DNA of 64,000 nucleotides from Pisolithus tinctorius (Eukaryota; Basidiomycota; Agaricomycetes; Boletales; Pisolithaceae): contig JANFAH010000024.1 in the NCBI GenBank assembly GCA_024663395.1, positions 806,001 to 870,000 of the forward strand. Reading direction: 5' to 3'. Position 1 is the first letter of the stretch, and every line of letters starts with the position of its first letter. The notes below the pieces were generated by a model. That model worked only from the letters and a program-made list of their open reading frames with translations, had not been told where the DNA came from and made no database searches. Shown here one piece after another: positions 11,605-21,970 of the stretch. The position numbers were made by a program, and so were the translations under genes.

Positions 11605-11860
11605 CCTGAGCCCAGAAATTCCCCGTAAACACGAATCACCATGGAAGTGACTTGTGATTAGAAGGTCGTCCGCAGGCGACGGCTGTTGGATGTGCCTGCG
11701 TCCGAGCACTCCGCCGACAACTCAAAGCACGTAGGGGCGACCAACATCGAGAAGTTCAAGTCATTGGACATGCTCGAAAGTGTGACAAACCAGGATGAAA
11801 CCGGTGGTTTGCATAATTGCCACTACCTAGCCCAACACAAGAACATGTGCTGGATCGAAC
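11605..11860. repeat. 243-bp repeat family, third unit
   Basis: Matches the units at 5020-5590 in order: CCCAGAAATTCCCCGTA, ATCACCATGGAAGTGACTTG, GTAGGGGCGACCAACATCGA, GAGAAGTTCAAGTCAT and CCTAGCCCAACACAAGAACA. It is closest to the second of the 5-kb units. Confidence 0.5.
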
Positions 11861-12149
11861 CTACTTTACACTGGCAGTTTTCCCGCATGAGCAACCTTTC
11901 AAGGCAGTCCAGGTCTGGGACAACCCTTGGCCCTTGAAGATCGCTGCGGTCCTGAAGGTTCCTGTCAGACAAATGGGGAATGGAGGCGGGAAGAAATCGT
12001 GGGAGCGTGTTGGTCGTTTACTAGGACATGCGGTACCGACTGCGGTTTCTGCAGTGGCGCACACGCGGTCTGGTTGTACTAGCCACGATCAAATGGTTGA
12101 TGAGTCGCAGCACGACACACCTTCAACTTGCCATGTAGCTTGACCTGTA

Positions 12150-12450
12150 AAAGGGGCCTCGGGGCGTCTGTCAGCCTCTGCTCCTCGTCAAGACCAATTA
12201 TGGTGGGGACCCCTCCACATCGTCTACATCGCAAGTCGAATTCCTGGCCTAGTCCGTCCTGCAACCCTCGCCTATGTTGCCTCTAATGTCTGAGCAATGC
12301 TCTTCGAGGAGCCAGACTCCCGCTGGCTGAGGGTCTCCGCGTATCTATTTTCCATCTCAGCAGCGGCATGCAGCATCTACATCTACGTACGTGACAGGAT
12401 GGAAGCAACGCGTCGATGCGCTGTCCTAGACCTGCAAGGTGAATGGTATG
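12150..12450 (+). pseudogene. CYP63-like P450 relic, first exon only
   Basis: Homologous to the 5' leader plus first exon of the other copies. The ATG context (ATTATGGTGGGG at about 12197) and segments corresponding to LAEGLRVS and an [16 protein letters not shown] stretch are visible, with many indels. No downstream exons follow, so the copy is truncated. Confidence 0.6.
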
Positions 12451-12699
12451 TGGTCTGATGGCCTGGCAGGACAGCCTGAACGAAACACTATATTCGCTCG
12501 AGCCACGTGGTTCGAATTGGGTAGGGGGACTACCTGGCATGCACGGAGAATGGAATCCGCGCAGCACATTATCTCAACCTGGTGTGTGAAATACGGGAAA
12601 GACCTACAAGAGTGTCACAACCAAATGAATGAATCAGAAGGAGAGAAACAATCCCATCTCATCAAAATCCGCGAGGGCAGTTAACGAATCCATGATGTC

Positions 12700-12970
12700 A
12701 GCGGCGTTCCAGGCCCGAGAAGTTCGCCGTACATACGAATGGCCGTCGCGAAAGTTACTTGCGATTGGAGTTCTGTCACTTATCTGAGTCCTGTCGACCA
12801 AAAACTACCCACATTGGCTGCTGATAACTGCTGAATCTACATGAGTGCGTCGATGATTCAAAGCTATTCGAAGGTGTGACGAACCAGCAACGTAATTTCC
12901 ACTGGTCGGACCTATCTCAACACAGGATGTGCCCATTGCTTTGCACCTGAAGGTTCCTGCGGGAGATGCA
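12700..12970. repeat. 243-bp repeat family, fourth unit (diverged)
   Basis: The most divergent member. Blocks such as GAGAAGTTCGCCGTACAT, TTACTTGCGATTGGAG, CTGCTGATAACTGCTGAAT and GTGTGACGAACCAG appear in the order seen in the other three units. Confidence 0.4.
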
Positions 12971-13530
12971 ACGTTTCGAGGGTCCGGGGCGAACGTCGCG
13001 ACATTCGAGCATGGCACGGCCTACCAACAAGAGTCCCAAGTATAGACAGCTGTACAAGTTCCACCTCACGATTGTGGGACCTACTACATATACATACACC
13101 TACATTGAAAGCGACCGTGTCCAGGAGACGGGCCAAAATTACCTAGCTCTACAACGCCAGGCCCATAATAAGAGCTCGGTATAATTGTGATCATAGTAAT
13201 CATGATCCTGTCGGATGAAGGGAGATGCGGAGCCAAACTACACACCACAACGGTGTGCTTCCATCTACGAATGTCCGTTACTGTCATAGACTATGATCCA
13301 CAGCGGGACACAGGTCAACCCTTCATAAATCGTTACCGTCAGTGACTAGCCTTGCAGACCTCGGGCTATTACGCACTGAGTACTGATTACATAGTACATA
13401 GTAGTCTGGTGGATATTGTGATAGGGAATGTAAGTCGCGCCACTGGGACACACCTTCAACTCACGATGACCTATACAAGTACAAGGCGTCTCTGAGCGTC
13501 TGTCTGCTTCTGCTCTTCGTGAAGAACAGC
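12971..13530. other. 5' flank of P450 copy B
   Basis: No gene seen. The last ~90 bases (GGACACACCTTCAAC..., then AGGCGTCTCTGAG) match the segment before copy C at 18500-18585, so the promoter/leader is duplicated. Confidence 0.45.
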
Positions 13531-13531
13531 C

Positions 13532-16215
13532 ATGGTTGGGATCCCTCCAGGCTTCATCTACATTGCATGTCAACTTCATCGCCTTGTCCGTCCTCTTGCT
13601 CTCGCCTATACGGGCTTTAGGCATCTGGACAGTTCTGTTCGAGGAGCCAGCCCCCCACTGGCTGAGGGTTTCTGCGTATCTATTCTCCATCCCCATAGTA
13701 GCGGCATGCGGCGTCCTCTACACCTACCTACGTGACAGGAGGGAAGCAGCACGTCGAGGCGCTGCCCTTGCCCCGCGAGTGAAGAGTATATGGCCTGGTA
13801 GCCTCGATATCATTCTCTCAATCACTCAGGACTTTCGGGATGCGCATATCGGTATGGCAGCACGGTGTCGTGTCTCTTGATTGCGTTCATGGTGGCTTTT
13901 GGCTGACGAAACACGAATTTAGGATCACCGTTTGACCGATATTGTGAAGAGTATGGCCCCGTCGTCAATGTCAGGATCATGTTCGAGGATCAGGTTAGAC
14001 TTCTTTTCAGGTTCAGCCAATTTATCTGAAGTTGGGGATAGATTTTGACGACAGAACCCGAACATATCAAAGTATGGCACCTTATCCTCACATAAGCGTC
14101 GTGCTGAGCAGCTACCATCAGGCAGTTCTTTCTACGCAGTTCAATTCATTTGAGAAAGGCTTGTTGCTTCCTATGTCAACTAAAGTGCCTTTTTTTATAC
14201 AGCAGTCCCAGGTCCGGTGCTCTGGGACCAACTAAGCGCTCTACTTGGAACCGGAGTATTCAACTCGGACGGTACACTTCTTCTGCATTTTCCCAATCCA
14301 CACCCGCTGACGTCTTTACTCGGTTTGGAATGCAGGCGAAACATGGAAGTAAGCGCGTTAACTCCATTGGCATAGATTATCACTTGCAGATAATGAACTA
14401 GGTTCCATCGCTCGATGACACGTCCATTCTTCAGCAAGGATCGGATTAGTCACTTTGATATATTCGAAAAACATGCCGAAGATGCTCTCAACCAAGCAAA
14501 AGCCAGACTACGAGAGGGCTACCCCGTGAATTTCCAAGTACGTGATACCGTAGGTCAGGAGTTACCTCACTGACCAGCCACTAATGCAAGGATATGATCT
14601 GTCGGTTCACCCTTGATTCGGCAACTGAATTTTTGTTGGGGGAATGTGTTCGTTCGCTCTCCGCTGGACTGGTCTATCCAAAGAATTCGCTGCCAGGGCA
14701 AGACAAGGATTATAAAAATCACCCGTCCAACGTTTTCGCCCGTGCGTTCCTCAACGCGCAAACGAATGCTGCGCTCAGGAGTCGTCTCGGATCATTTTGG
14801 CGGTTGGCTGAGTTCTGGGGTGACTGCATCAAGAAGGAAATGGAAGTCTGCCACAGATTTATCGACCCCATCCTCAAGGAAGCCCTGGCAACAAGGAGAT
14901 CAATGAACGAGAGAAAACAATCTACAGGACAGGCACGCACCAAGGAGAAAGGGGTTCTTGAGGATACATTACTTGGACATCTTATTAACTGCACTGACGG
15001 CAAGACATTTATTTATTCCCCCCTCTCGGACTTACACTCAACAATCTGTTACAGATCCCACCGTCATTAGGGATGAGATCGTGAACATCTTGATAGCAGC
15101 GCGTGATACCGTAAGTTACCTGGTTCATCATCCTCTTTGTTCGTTCAGTCCGAGTTGCCAGACGGCGTCTACCTTGACCTTCCTGGTCTACATGCTCTCA
15201 TCAACACCCAGTCATTCTGAAGCGGCTTCGTGCGGAGGTTGTCAGCACGGTTGGGAGTTGCAGAAAACCCACTAACGATGACGTGCGAGACATGAAGTAT
15301 ATGCGAGCTGTCATCAATGGTGTGTTATGTCGTTGTTTCGCGAGGGACAGTTGTCATATCCCGATGCACAGAAACTCTTCGTTTGTATCCTCCAGTGTAA
15401 ATTGCCTGCTGGTCGTTTGATCCTTTTTTCTGATGACTTTTTTTTTCTCAGCCCCTTCAACGTTAGGTTAGATTTAACTGATGTGATCAGTGCTCTAATC
15501 GTGCGCGCCTGACATGTTTTCTGCATTGTAGGACAAGTGTAGGAGCTGTGACATTACCTGGCGCGAATGGGGGTCTGCCTATCTATGTCCCACCCAAGAC
15601 GCGGTCGGTGTTGCACCCACTCGGGTACGTGTGATCTACTGACACACGACAGAACCCCGTATTCTGTGCTCTTTATGCATCGTCGAAAAGATCTCTGGGG
15701 TCCTGACGGTCAGCGTGCCCCATTTAACCGCTGAATAGCAACTGGGACTGATGAACTCACAGCTGAAATTTCGATCCAGACCGCTTCCTTGATGAACGAT
15801 TGAAGTATCTAACGTCGAATCCGTTCATCTTTCTCCCCTTTAATGCAGGTCCGCGAATTTGTCTAGGTCAACAAGTGAGTCTTCTGTTTGGTTTTAACGT
15901 TTGTGATGTTGATCGGAACCTGCAGTTTGCATACAACGAAATGTTGTTTTTCCTCGTCTGCCTATTGCAAAGATTCTCTTCCATCACATTGGCAGAAGAT
16001 GTCCAGACCCGACCTTCTGCAGGCTGGACCGAAGGAACAGGTCGCCATTCACAGGAAAAGTGGTCATCAAGCATCACCTTACCTTGTATGTGGAGGTGGG
16101 TACAGGCTATTCCAGTTTCATACAACAAAGACAGTTGATCGTTGTGGCGTTTTTCTTCATCTAGGAGGGTTTATGGGTACGAATGGAGGAAGCTGGCGAC
16201 GCTGAGATTACATGA
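13532..16215 (+). CDS. CYP63-like cytochrome P450, copy B (multi-exon, one-base frame breaks)
   Basis: Same gene family and exon layout as copy A. The start is MVGIPPGF at 13532. Motifs: [41 protein letters not shown], the K-helix [14 protein letters not shown] across micro-exons at 15372-15396 and 15452-15466, [12 protein letters not shown], and the heme loop [15 protein letters not shown] at 15830-15874. The last exon reads EGLWVRMEEAGDAEIT and ends with TGA at 16213-16215. An apparent GC-AG intron starts at 15000, as in copy A. Frame breaks: +1 near 13620, +1 near 15200, -1 in the T run near 15771. It would encode a roughly 600-residue protein if these were absent. Sequencing error or early pseudogenisation are both possible. 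Confidence 0.8.
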
Positions 16216-18485
16216 TGTTGGATATCAGCCAAGAATGTATAGAACCACCTGCTAGTGATAGACAACATTCTGGCATCAAACGTACTCTGTCAAAATCTCA
16301 GTATTCCAGGAGTTATTCCACACAACACTACAGTTGCACTGCAGGGAGTAAATCCACCGTTACGCATGCAGTGCACTGCATAATACACAAGTTGCCTCGA
16401 GGGGAGGTAACAGGTACTTCTCCACAATGTAGGCGAGGTCCCCGACGGCAACGCCCCCTGTCGACCGTGACAGATATCGGTCCCACGACTCCGCAGTAAT
16501 ACCAACGAATTGGCCCATGGGAGAGCAGGAGCAGGAGGGAGCAGAGGAGGCATGGCGGCCGTAGAGACCAGGAAAGCGGCGCAGGGCTCTAGTTTGAATA
16601 GCCGATATATAATCGTGGGCTCACAGGTCAGAATGTGAATTGGAAAAAGGGAAGAACGTTTTGCGCGCGAAGGAATTAGCATTTAACCGTCGTCAAGGAG
16701 TCGAACCTCAATTATATTCTGGTGTCCGCCCGATAGTAACGTAGCTACCACGCAGCACTTCCTACATACCATGCTATCGTTGTTTCTAGGGTTGTTCACA
16801 GGTAGCACCGTCGGAGAGCAAACACCGTACCCAAAGCAGCACGGGTTGACACCGACTCGTCCGACTCGCAGGCAGTGCAGTCAAAGAGTGTCATTCTACA
16901 TTCGTTGAGAGGTTATGTTGACTAGCTAAGAACTGTTGGAAGGAAAGAAATAGACAAAGCACGCAGATTGGCGAGCACCAGCTCTTTCTGCGCTGCTAAG
17001 TTTGAAATATCAACACTCAACGTTCAGTTAGTTATGACTAGAGGGCTTACCTAGCTCTCCATGGCGGTCCATCGGTACTTGGTAGGTGGGAAGTCAGAGT
17101 TCTTGAGGAGGGAGAAGTGTGGCACATTCGCATGGGACGAGGTTTTCTCTGGTTTGGTAGTGCCTTTGGTTGGAGCAAGTGCACCGTCAATGGCAAGAAG
17201 ATCATCCTTGCACCTGTAGCTTGAGAGGGGTGATCATATGCACAGATCGCGATCTCTTGACTGACCCGACGAGTTCGGGTTCGTTTTCTACCTTCATTTA
17301 GGCGGCTTTTTCATCGTTTGTTCTGCCCCTGCAGGCCCAAAACCTGCACGTAGCTTAGGAAACGCAACAAAGCGGGCTCGATCATTTGGCTTTTCTTGAC
17401 TTCCGACGCTGTGTCGATTTGAGATTCGTCACAAGACATTAAAGCTGCTCGGTGGATCCGCAGTCAGGATCGAGCTGTGCTCCTTGCGGAGTGTACAATT
17501 CAGAGGAGCTTTATTCCGAATGTATAGAGCTTGAATTCTATCCCGTAGTTCGTGGAGTCATCGCCATTTCGAGTCAAGGAGTCTGTGTGAACATAGCTCA
17601 TAATAATGACTTCCAGATTAGACAGCTTACAAAGCAAGTACGTCACTCTGCCTCAACCTTCCCCAGCCCAGACGTGCAGCACTCGCTGGTTTTCTCCGCA
17701 GGGGGCGAAATCATCCACTGTAAGTGTGATCTGGTTCGTATTGAGTAAACAAAAACTAGGGCTGTACGTGGGTAAGGGTAACAGCGTGGTATCTTGGCCA
17801 CAGATATGGCGGGTACGGGTGTCCGTGCCAACATCATAAACCGCACCCGTTGTGTACGGGTTTTCGCAGGTAAGCCCATGAATGATTCACTAGTTCATGG
17901 ACAACGTTTTCAGGACATCTAAGCTGATCAAGTTTGACTTTGACTTTGCGGGTTGCATTATCGCAACAGCTTTAACACACTAAGAAGAGAAATGACAAGC
18001 TTGGGCTATACCGGAGCCCACGTCGTCATGCCTACTCCGTTTTTGTTTCTCAGCCTCAAAGACTACATCCGAAGGCCCCGTAGCATGTGACTATCATCGG
18101 CCCTTATGCTTCTTCGCAGAAGATCAAAACCGTCGGCACCCCCTTCCTGACAGATCTGATCATTTGTGATGATGCACGGAGCCTCGCAGGCCACTAACCC
18201 AGATCGCACTGACAACAGTGCAACTACCACTAATGAGGGTGATGGGGATGTGCACGCCGTTTGGAAACTCGAGAAGGCTCGACCCGATGGCTCCAACATC
18301 CCAAGACTGGGCTGTTTGCATAATGAATTACTCGCCCTCCTTTGATGCCCGCCACACCATTTATTTAAATTTCACTCCCTTCATAACGAATGCGGTTAAA
18401 TCTTTAAACATCGTCGCTATCGGACCATCGTCGCCTACTTTCGTCCCGGGATAACGCAGGTGGTGATGGGGAGAAGAATGGATTT
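16216..18485. other. No recognisable gene
   Basis: A 2.2-kb spacer between P450 copies B and C. The first ~60 bases resemble the 3' flank of copy A. Open frames at 16290-16682 (minus) and 17452-17748 (plus) lack recognisable motifs. No copy of the convergent unknown gene is present here, unlike after copies A and D. Confidence 0.4.
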
Positions 18486-18500
18486 TGCAGGGGTCGCAGC

Positions 18501-18545
18501 AGGACACACCTTCAACCCACATGACCTTTAGAATAAAAGGCGTCT
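18501..18545 (+). promoter_or_regulatory. Conserved P450 upstream block with TATA-like AATAAAAGG
   Basis: GACACACCTTCAACCC followed by GAATAAAAGG (18531-18540), about 50 bases before the ATG. The block is shared with the regions upstream of copy B (13450-13490) and relic E (12115-12160). A core promoter role is inferred from position and conservation only. Confidence 0.4.
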
Positions 18546-18585
18546 CGGGGTGTCTGTCTGTTTCTGCTCTTCGTGAAGAACAGCC

Positions 18586-21258
18586 ATGGTGGGGATCCCT
18601 CCAGGCTTCGTCCACATTGCACGTCAACTTCATTGCCTAGTCCGTCCTCTGGCTCTCGCCTATGCGGGCGTTAGGATCTGGACAATCCTGTTCGAGGAGC
18701 CAGCCCCCCGCTGGCTGAGGGTTTCCGTGTATCTATTTTCTATCCCCATGGCAGCGGCATGCAGCGTCCTCCACGCCTACCTACGTGACAAGAGGGAAGC
18801 AGCACGTCGAGGCGCTGTTCTTGCCCCGCGAGTGAAGAGTATATGGCCTGGTGGCCTCGACATCATCCTCTCAGTCGCCTCAGGACTTTCGGAGCGGGCA
18901 CATCGGTATGTACGGCATGGTATCGTGTCTCTTGATCTCGTTCATGGTGGCTTTTTGGCTGACAAAACACGTTTTAGGATCACCGTTTGACCGATATTGT
19001 GAAGAGTATGGTCCCGTCGTCAATGTCAGGATCGTATTCGAGGATCAGGTTAGACTTCTTTTCAGTTTAGCCAATTATCTGAAGTTGGGGATAGATTTTG
19101 ACGACAGAACCCAAACATATCAAAGTATGGCATCCTATCGTCCTATAATCATCGTACTGAGCAACTACCGTCAGGCAATTCTTGCTACCCAGTTCAGTTC
19201 CTTTGAAAAAGGTGGGCTTCTACATATACGAGCTAAAGTGTCTTTGTTTACAGCGGTCTTAGGTCCGGTGCTCTGGGACCAAGTAAACGCTTTACTTGGA
19301 ACTGGAGTATTCAACTCGGACGGTACACTTCTCACGCATTCTCCCAATCCATGCTTGCTGACGTCTTTACTCGGTTTGGAATGCAGGCGAAATATGGAAG
19401 TAAGCGTTGCTGACTCCATTGGCATAGTTTATCATGTGCTCATTCATACCATGAACTAGGTTCCATCGCTCGATGACACGACCGTTCTTTAGCAAGGACC
19501 GAATTAGTCACTTTGATATATTCGAAAAAACACGCCGAAGATGCTCTCAACCAAGCAAAAGCTAGACTACAAGAGGGCTATCCCGTGGATTTCCAGGTAC
19601 ATGAAACCATAACTCAGGAATTACCTCACTGACCAGTCATTAATGCAAGGATATGATCTGCCGGTTCACCCTTGATTCGGCAACTGAATTTTTGTTGGGG
19701 AATGTGTTAGTTCGCTTTCCGCTGGACTTGCCTATCCAAAGAATTCGCCGCCCGGGCAAGACAAGGATTACACAGACCACCCTGCGAACGTTTTCGCCCG
19801 CGCGTTCTCTGACGCGCAATCGAATGCCACGTTCAGGGGTGGTTTCGGCACGTTGTGGCGGTTGGCTGAGTTCTGGAGTGACCGCGTCAAGAAGGACATG
19901 GAGGTCTGTCACAGGTTCATTGACCCCATCCTCAAAGACGCTTTGCAAATGGAGAGATCGATGAAGGAGGCAGGGCAGGTGCGCACCGAGGAGAAAGGGG
20001 CTTTGAAGATACATTGCTAGGACATCTCGTTAGCTGCACCGAAGGTAAAGCATGTCTTCAATTCCTTTGAACTCGCACTCAGCGATCTATGACAGATCCC
20101 ATTGTCATTAGGGACGAGACTTTGAACATCTTAATAGCAGCGCGTGATACTGTGAGTTGCCTGGTTCATCTTCGCTTTTATCCTTCCAACCCAAGTTGCC
20201 AGACGGCGTCTACCTTGACATTCCTGGTTTACATGCTCTCCCAACACCCGCACGTTCTGAAGCGACTTCGTGCAGAGGTCCTCAGCACAGTTGGGAATTC
20301 CAGAAGACCAACTAACGAAGACGTGCGAGACATGAAGTATATGCGAGCTGTCATCAATGGTGCGTTACGTTGTTGTTTTGTGAGGGACAGTTATCACATG
20401 TCGATATGCAGAAACTCTTCGTTTGTATCCTCCCGTGTAAGTTGCCTGCTGGTCATCTGATTTCTTTTATCTTATGGCACTTCTTCCCAGTCCACTCAAC
20501 GTTAGGTTAGACTCAACTGCCGTGATCAGCGCCTTAATCTTGCGCGCCTGACATACTTTTTTTACTTTGTAGGACAAGCGTAGAAGCGGTGTTATGGCCT
20601 GGCGTGAACGGGGATTCGCCTATCTATATCCCACCCAAGACACGGTCAGTGGTGCACGCACCCGGACATGGTATGATCTACTGACACACAACAGGACCCT
20701 GTATTCTGTATTCTTAATGCATCGTCGGAAAGATCTCTGGGTCCTGATGGTCGGCTCGCTCCATTTACGGAGGAAAGGCGACGGAGACTGATGAACTCGC
20801 AGCCGAAATTTTCGATCCAGATCGCTTCCTCGATGAACGATTGAAGTATCTAACGTCGAATCCGTTCATCTTTCTCCCATTTAATGCAGGACCACGAATT
20901 TGTCTAGGTCAACAAGTGAGTCTCCTGCTTAGTTTTAACCTGCGCGATGTTGATCGGAATCTGCAGTTTGCATACAACGAAATGTCGTTTTTCCTTGTCT
21001 GCCTATTGCAAAATTTCTCTTCCATCACATTAGCAGAAGATGTCCAAACTCGACGTTCTGCAGAGTGGACCAAAGGAACAGGGCACAATTCACAGGAAAA
21101 AGTGATTGTCAGACATCACTTCACCATGTATGTTGATGTGAGTACTTCATTCCTGGAATCCTAGCTCCCTTTGACAATGCAAGCTAACTGCATTTCCCTG
21201 CATCTAGGAGGGTCTATGGGTGCAGATGGGAGAAGCTGATCATGTCAATAATATGTGA
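18586..21258 (+). CDS. CYP63-like cytochrome P450, copy C (multi-exon, several frame breaks)
   Basis: Third near-complete copy, closest to copy B. The start is MVGIPPGF at 18586. Motifs: [71 protein letters not shown], the K-helix [14 protein letters not shown] over micro-exons 20412-20436 and 20491-20505, MHRRKDLW, and the heme loop [15 protein letters not shown] (20871-20915). It ends [10 protein letters not shown] with TGA at 21256-21258. The intron that is GC-AG in A and B has a normal GT donor here (20045). Frame breaks: +1 in the A run near 19526, -1 in the G run near 19697, and others near 20000 and 20730. It carries more lesions than A or B. Confidence 0.78.
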
Positions 21259-21594
21259 TGCTGGCACTTGCAAGGAATATGCAGATGCCCAGAGTCAGTG
21301 TTGTAGTAAAATGGACTTCATTGAGCAAAGCATTTTCTCAGCCACTATCTCCACATAACACAGTAATCAGTCTTGAGATGATATCCAGTTGGTACTGGTT
21401 TTGATAATAGGTCACTGAGATTCAGCAGCAGGACACCAGGCAGAACTTTTCTCATTGAGACTCAGGACACAGTCATTACATGAAGATCTAAACACTAGAG
21501 CAGAAAAACCCTTGCATTCCATTTGCCAAGCACCATGCTCTACCCAATGGCAGAAAAATAGTAGCACAACAAAAAGAAAGCGAAGATATGAAAT
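21259..21594. other. 3' flank of P450 copy C
   Basis: The first ~90 bases resemble the 3' flank of copy A. The remainder has a weak minus-strand frame (21412-21609) that overlaps the end of the U2 gene and is probably spurious. Confidence 0.4.
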
Positions 21595-21783
21595 CCCCTG
21601 ACAACACAAGCCAGCAGTGCAATAGCAAGGTCATCGCGCCCCCGGAGGTGCAAGCAGAGCTCGCAGGGACAAGGGCGGCAAAAATTTGCTAACCAACTAA
21701 AGGGGGCAGTGCCCCCGTTACAGCGGTTATGCTGTAAAGAACAGATACTACACTTGATCTAAGCCAAAAGGCCAGAGTGGTAA
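21595..21783 (-). ncRNA. U2: U2 spliceosomal snRNA
   Basis: Pairs with the intron branch site and with U6 in the spliceosome. On the minus strand the 5' domain reads GGCCTTTTGGCTTAGATC and then AAGTGTAGTATCTGTTC, which contains the invariant GUAGUA branch-recognition element. A strong hairpin GGGGGCACTGCCCCC (stem II region) and a Sm-like site AAATTTTTG (near 21680) follow. Near the 3' end CTATTGCACTG resembles the conserved stem-loop IV loop. The 5' end is set by counting bases before the conserved GGCC; the 3' end is approximate (within about 10 bases). Confidence 0.88.
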
Positions 21784-21970
21784 GGATTTAGGGATGTCAA
21801 GTGCAAGCTTATATACGTTTTCAGGAAACGCACGGACCATCCCACTCAAAAGTTTCGGTGACTCGTGCACTTTCCTTATTTGGAGGTGCGATGTCCAAAC
21901 TTAGAAAGTGCACCACCGCGACTATAACTGTCACGAAGTGGAATTGCTTCTGCTCGAGCTCCCGGAATCA

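Noticed and set aside
16290..16682. 130-codon minus-strand ORF
   Set aside because: Low-complexity Pro/Leu composition, no motif, no partner exons; likely chance.
16680..16745. tRNA-like GGTTCGACTCC on the minus strand
   Set aside because: The T-loop-like sequence is present, but no pairing acceptor, D or anticodon arms could be folded around it.
21412..21609. Hydrophobic minus-strand ORF upstream of U2
   Set aside because: It overlaps the 3' end of the U2 gene and has no homologous features; probably spurious.
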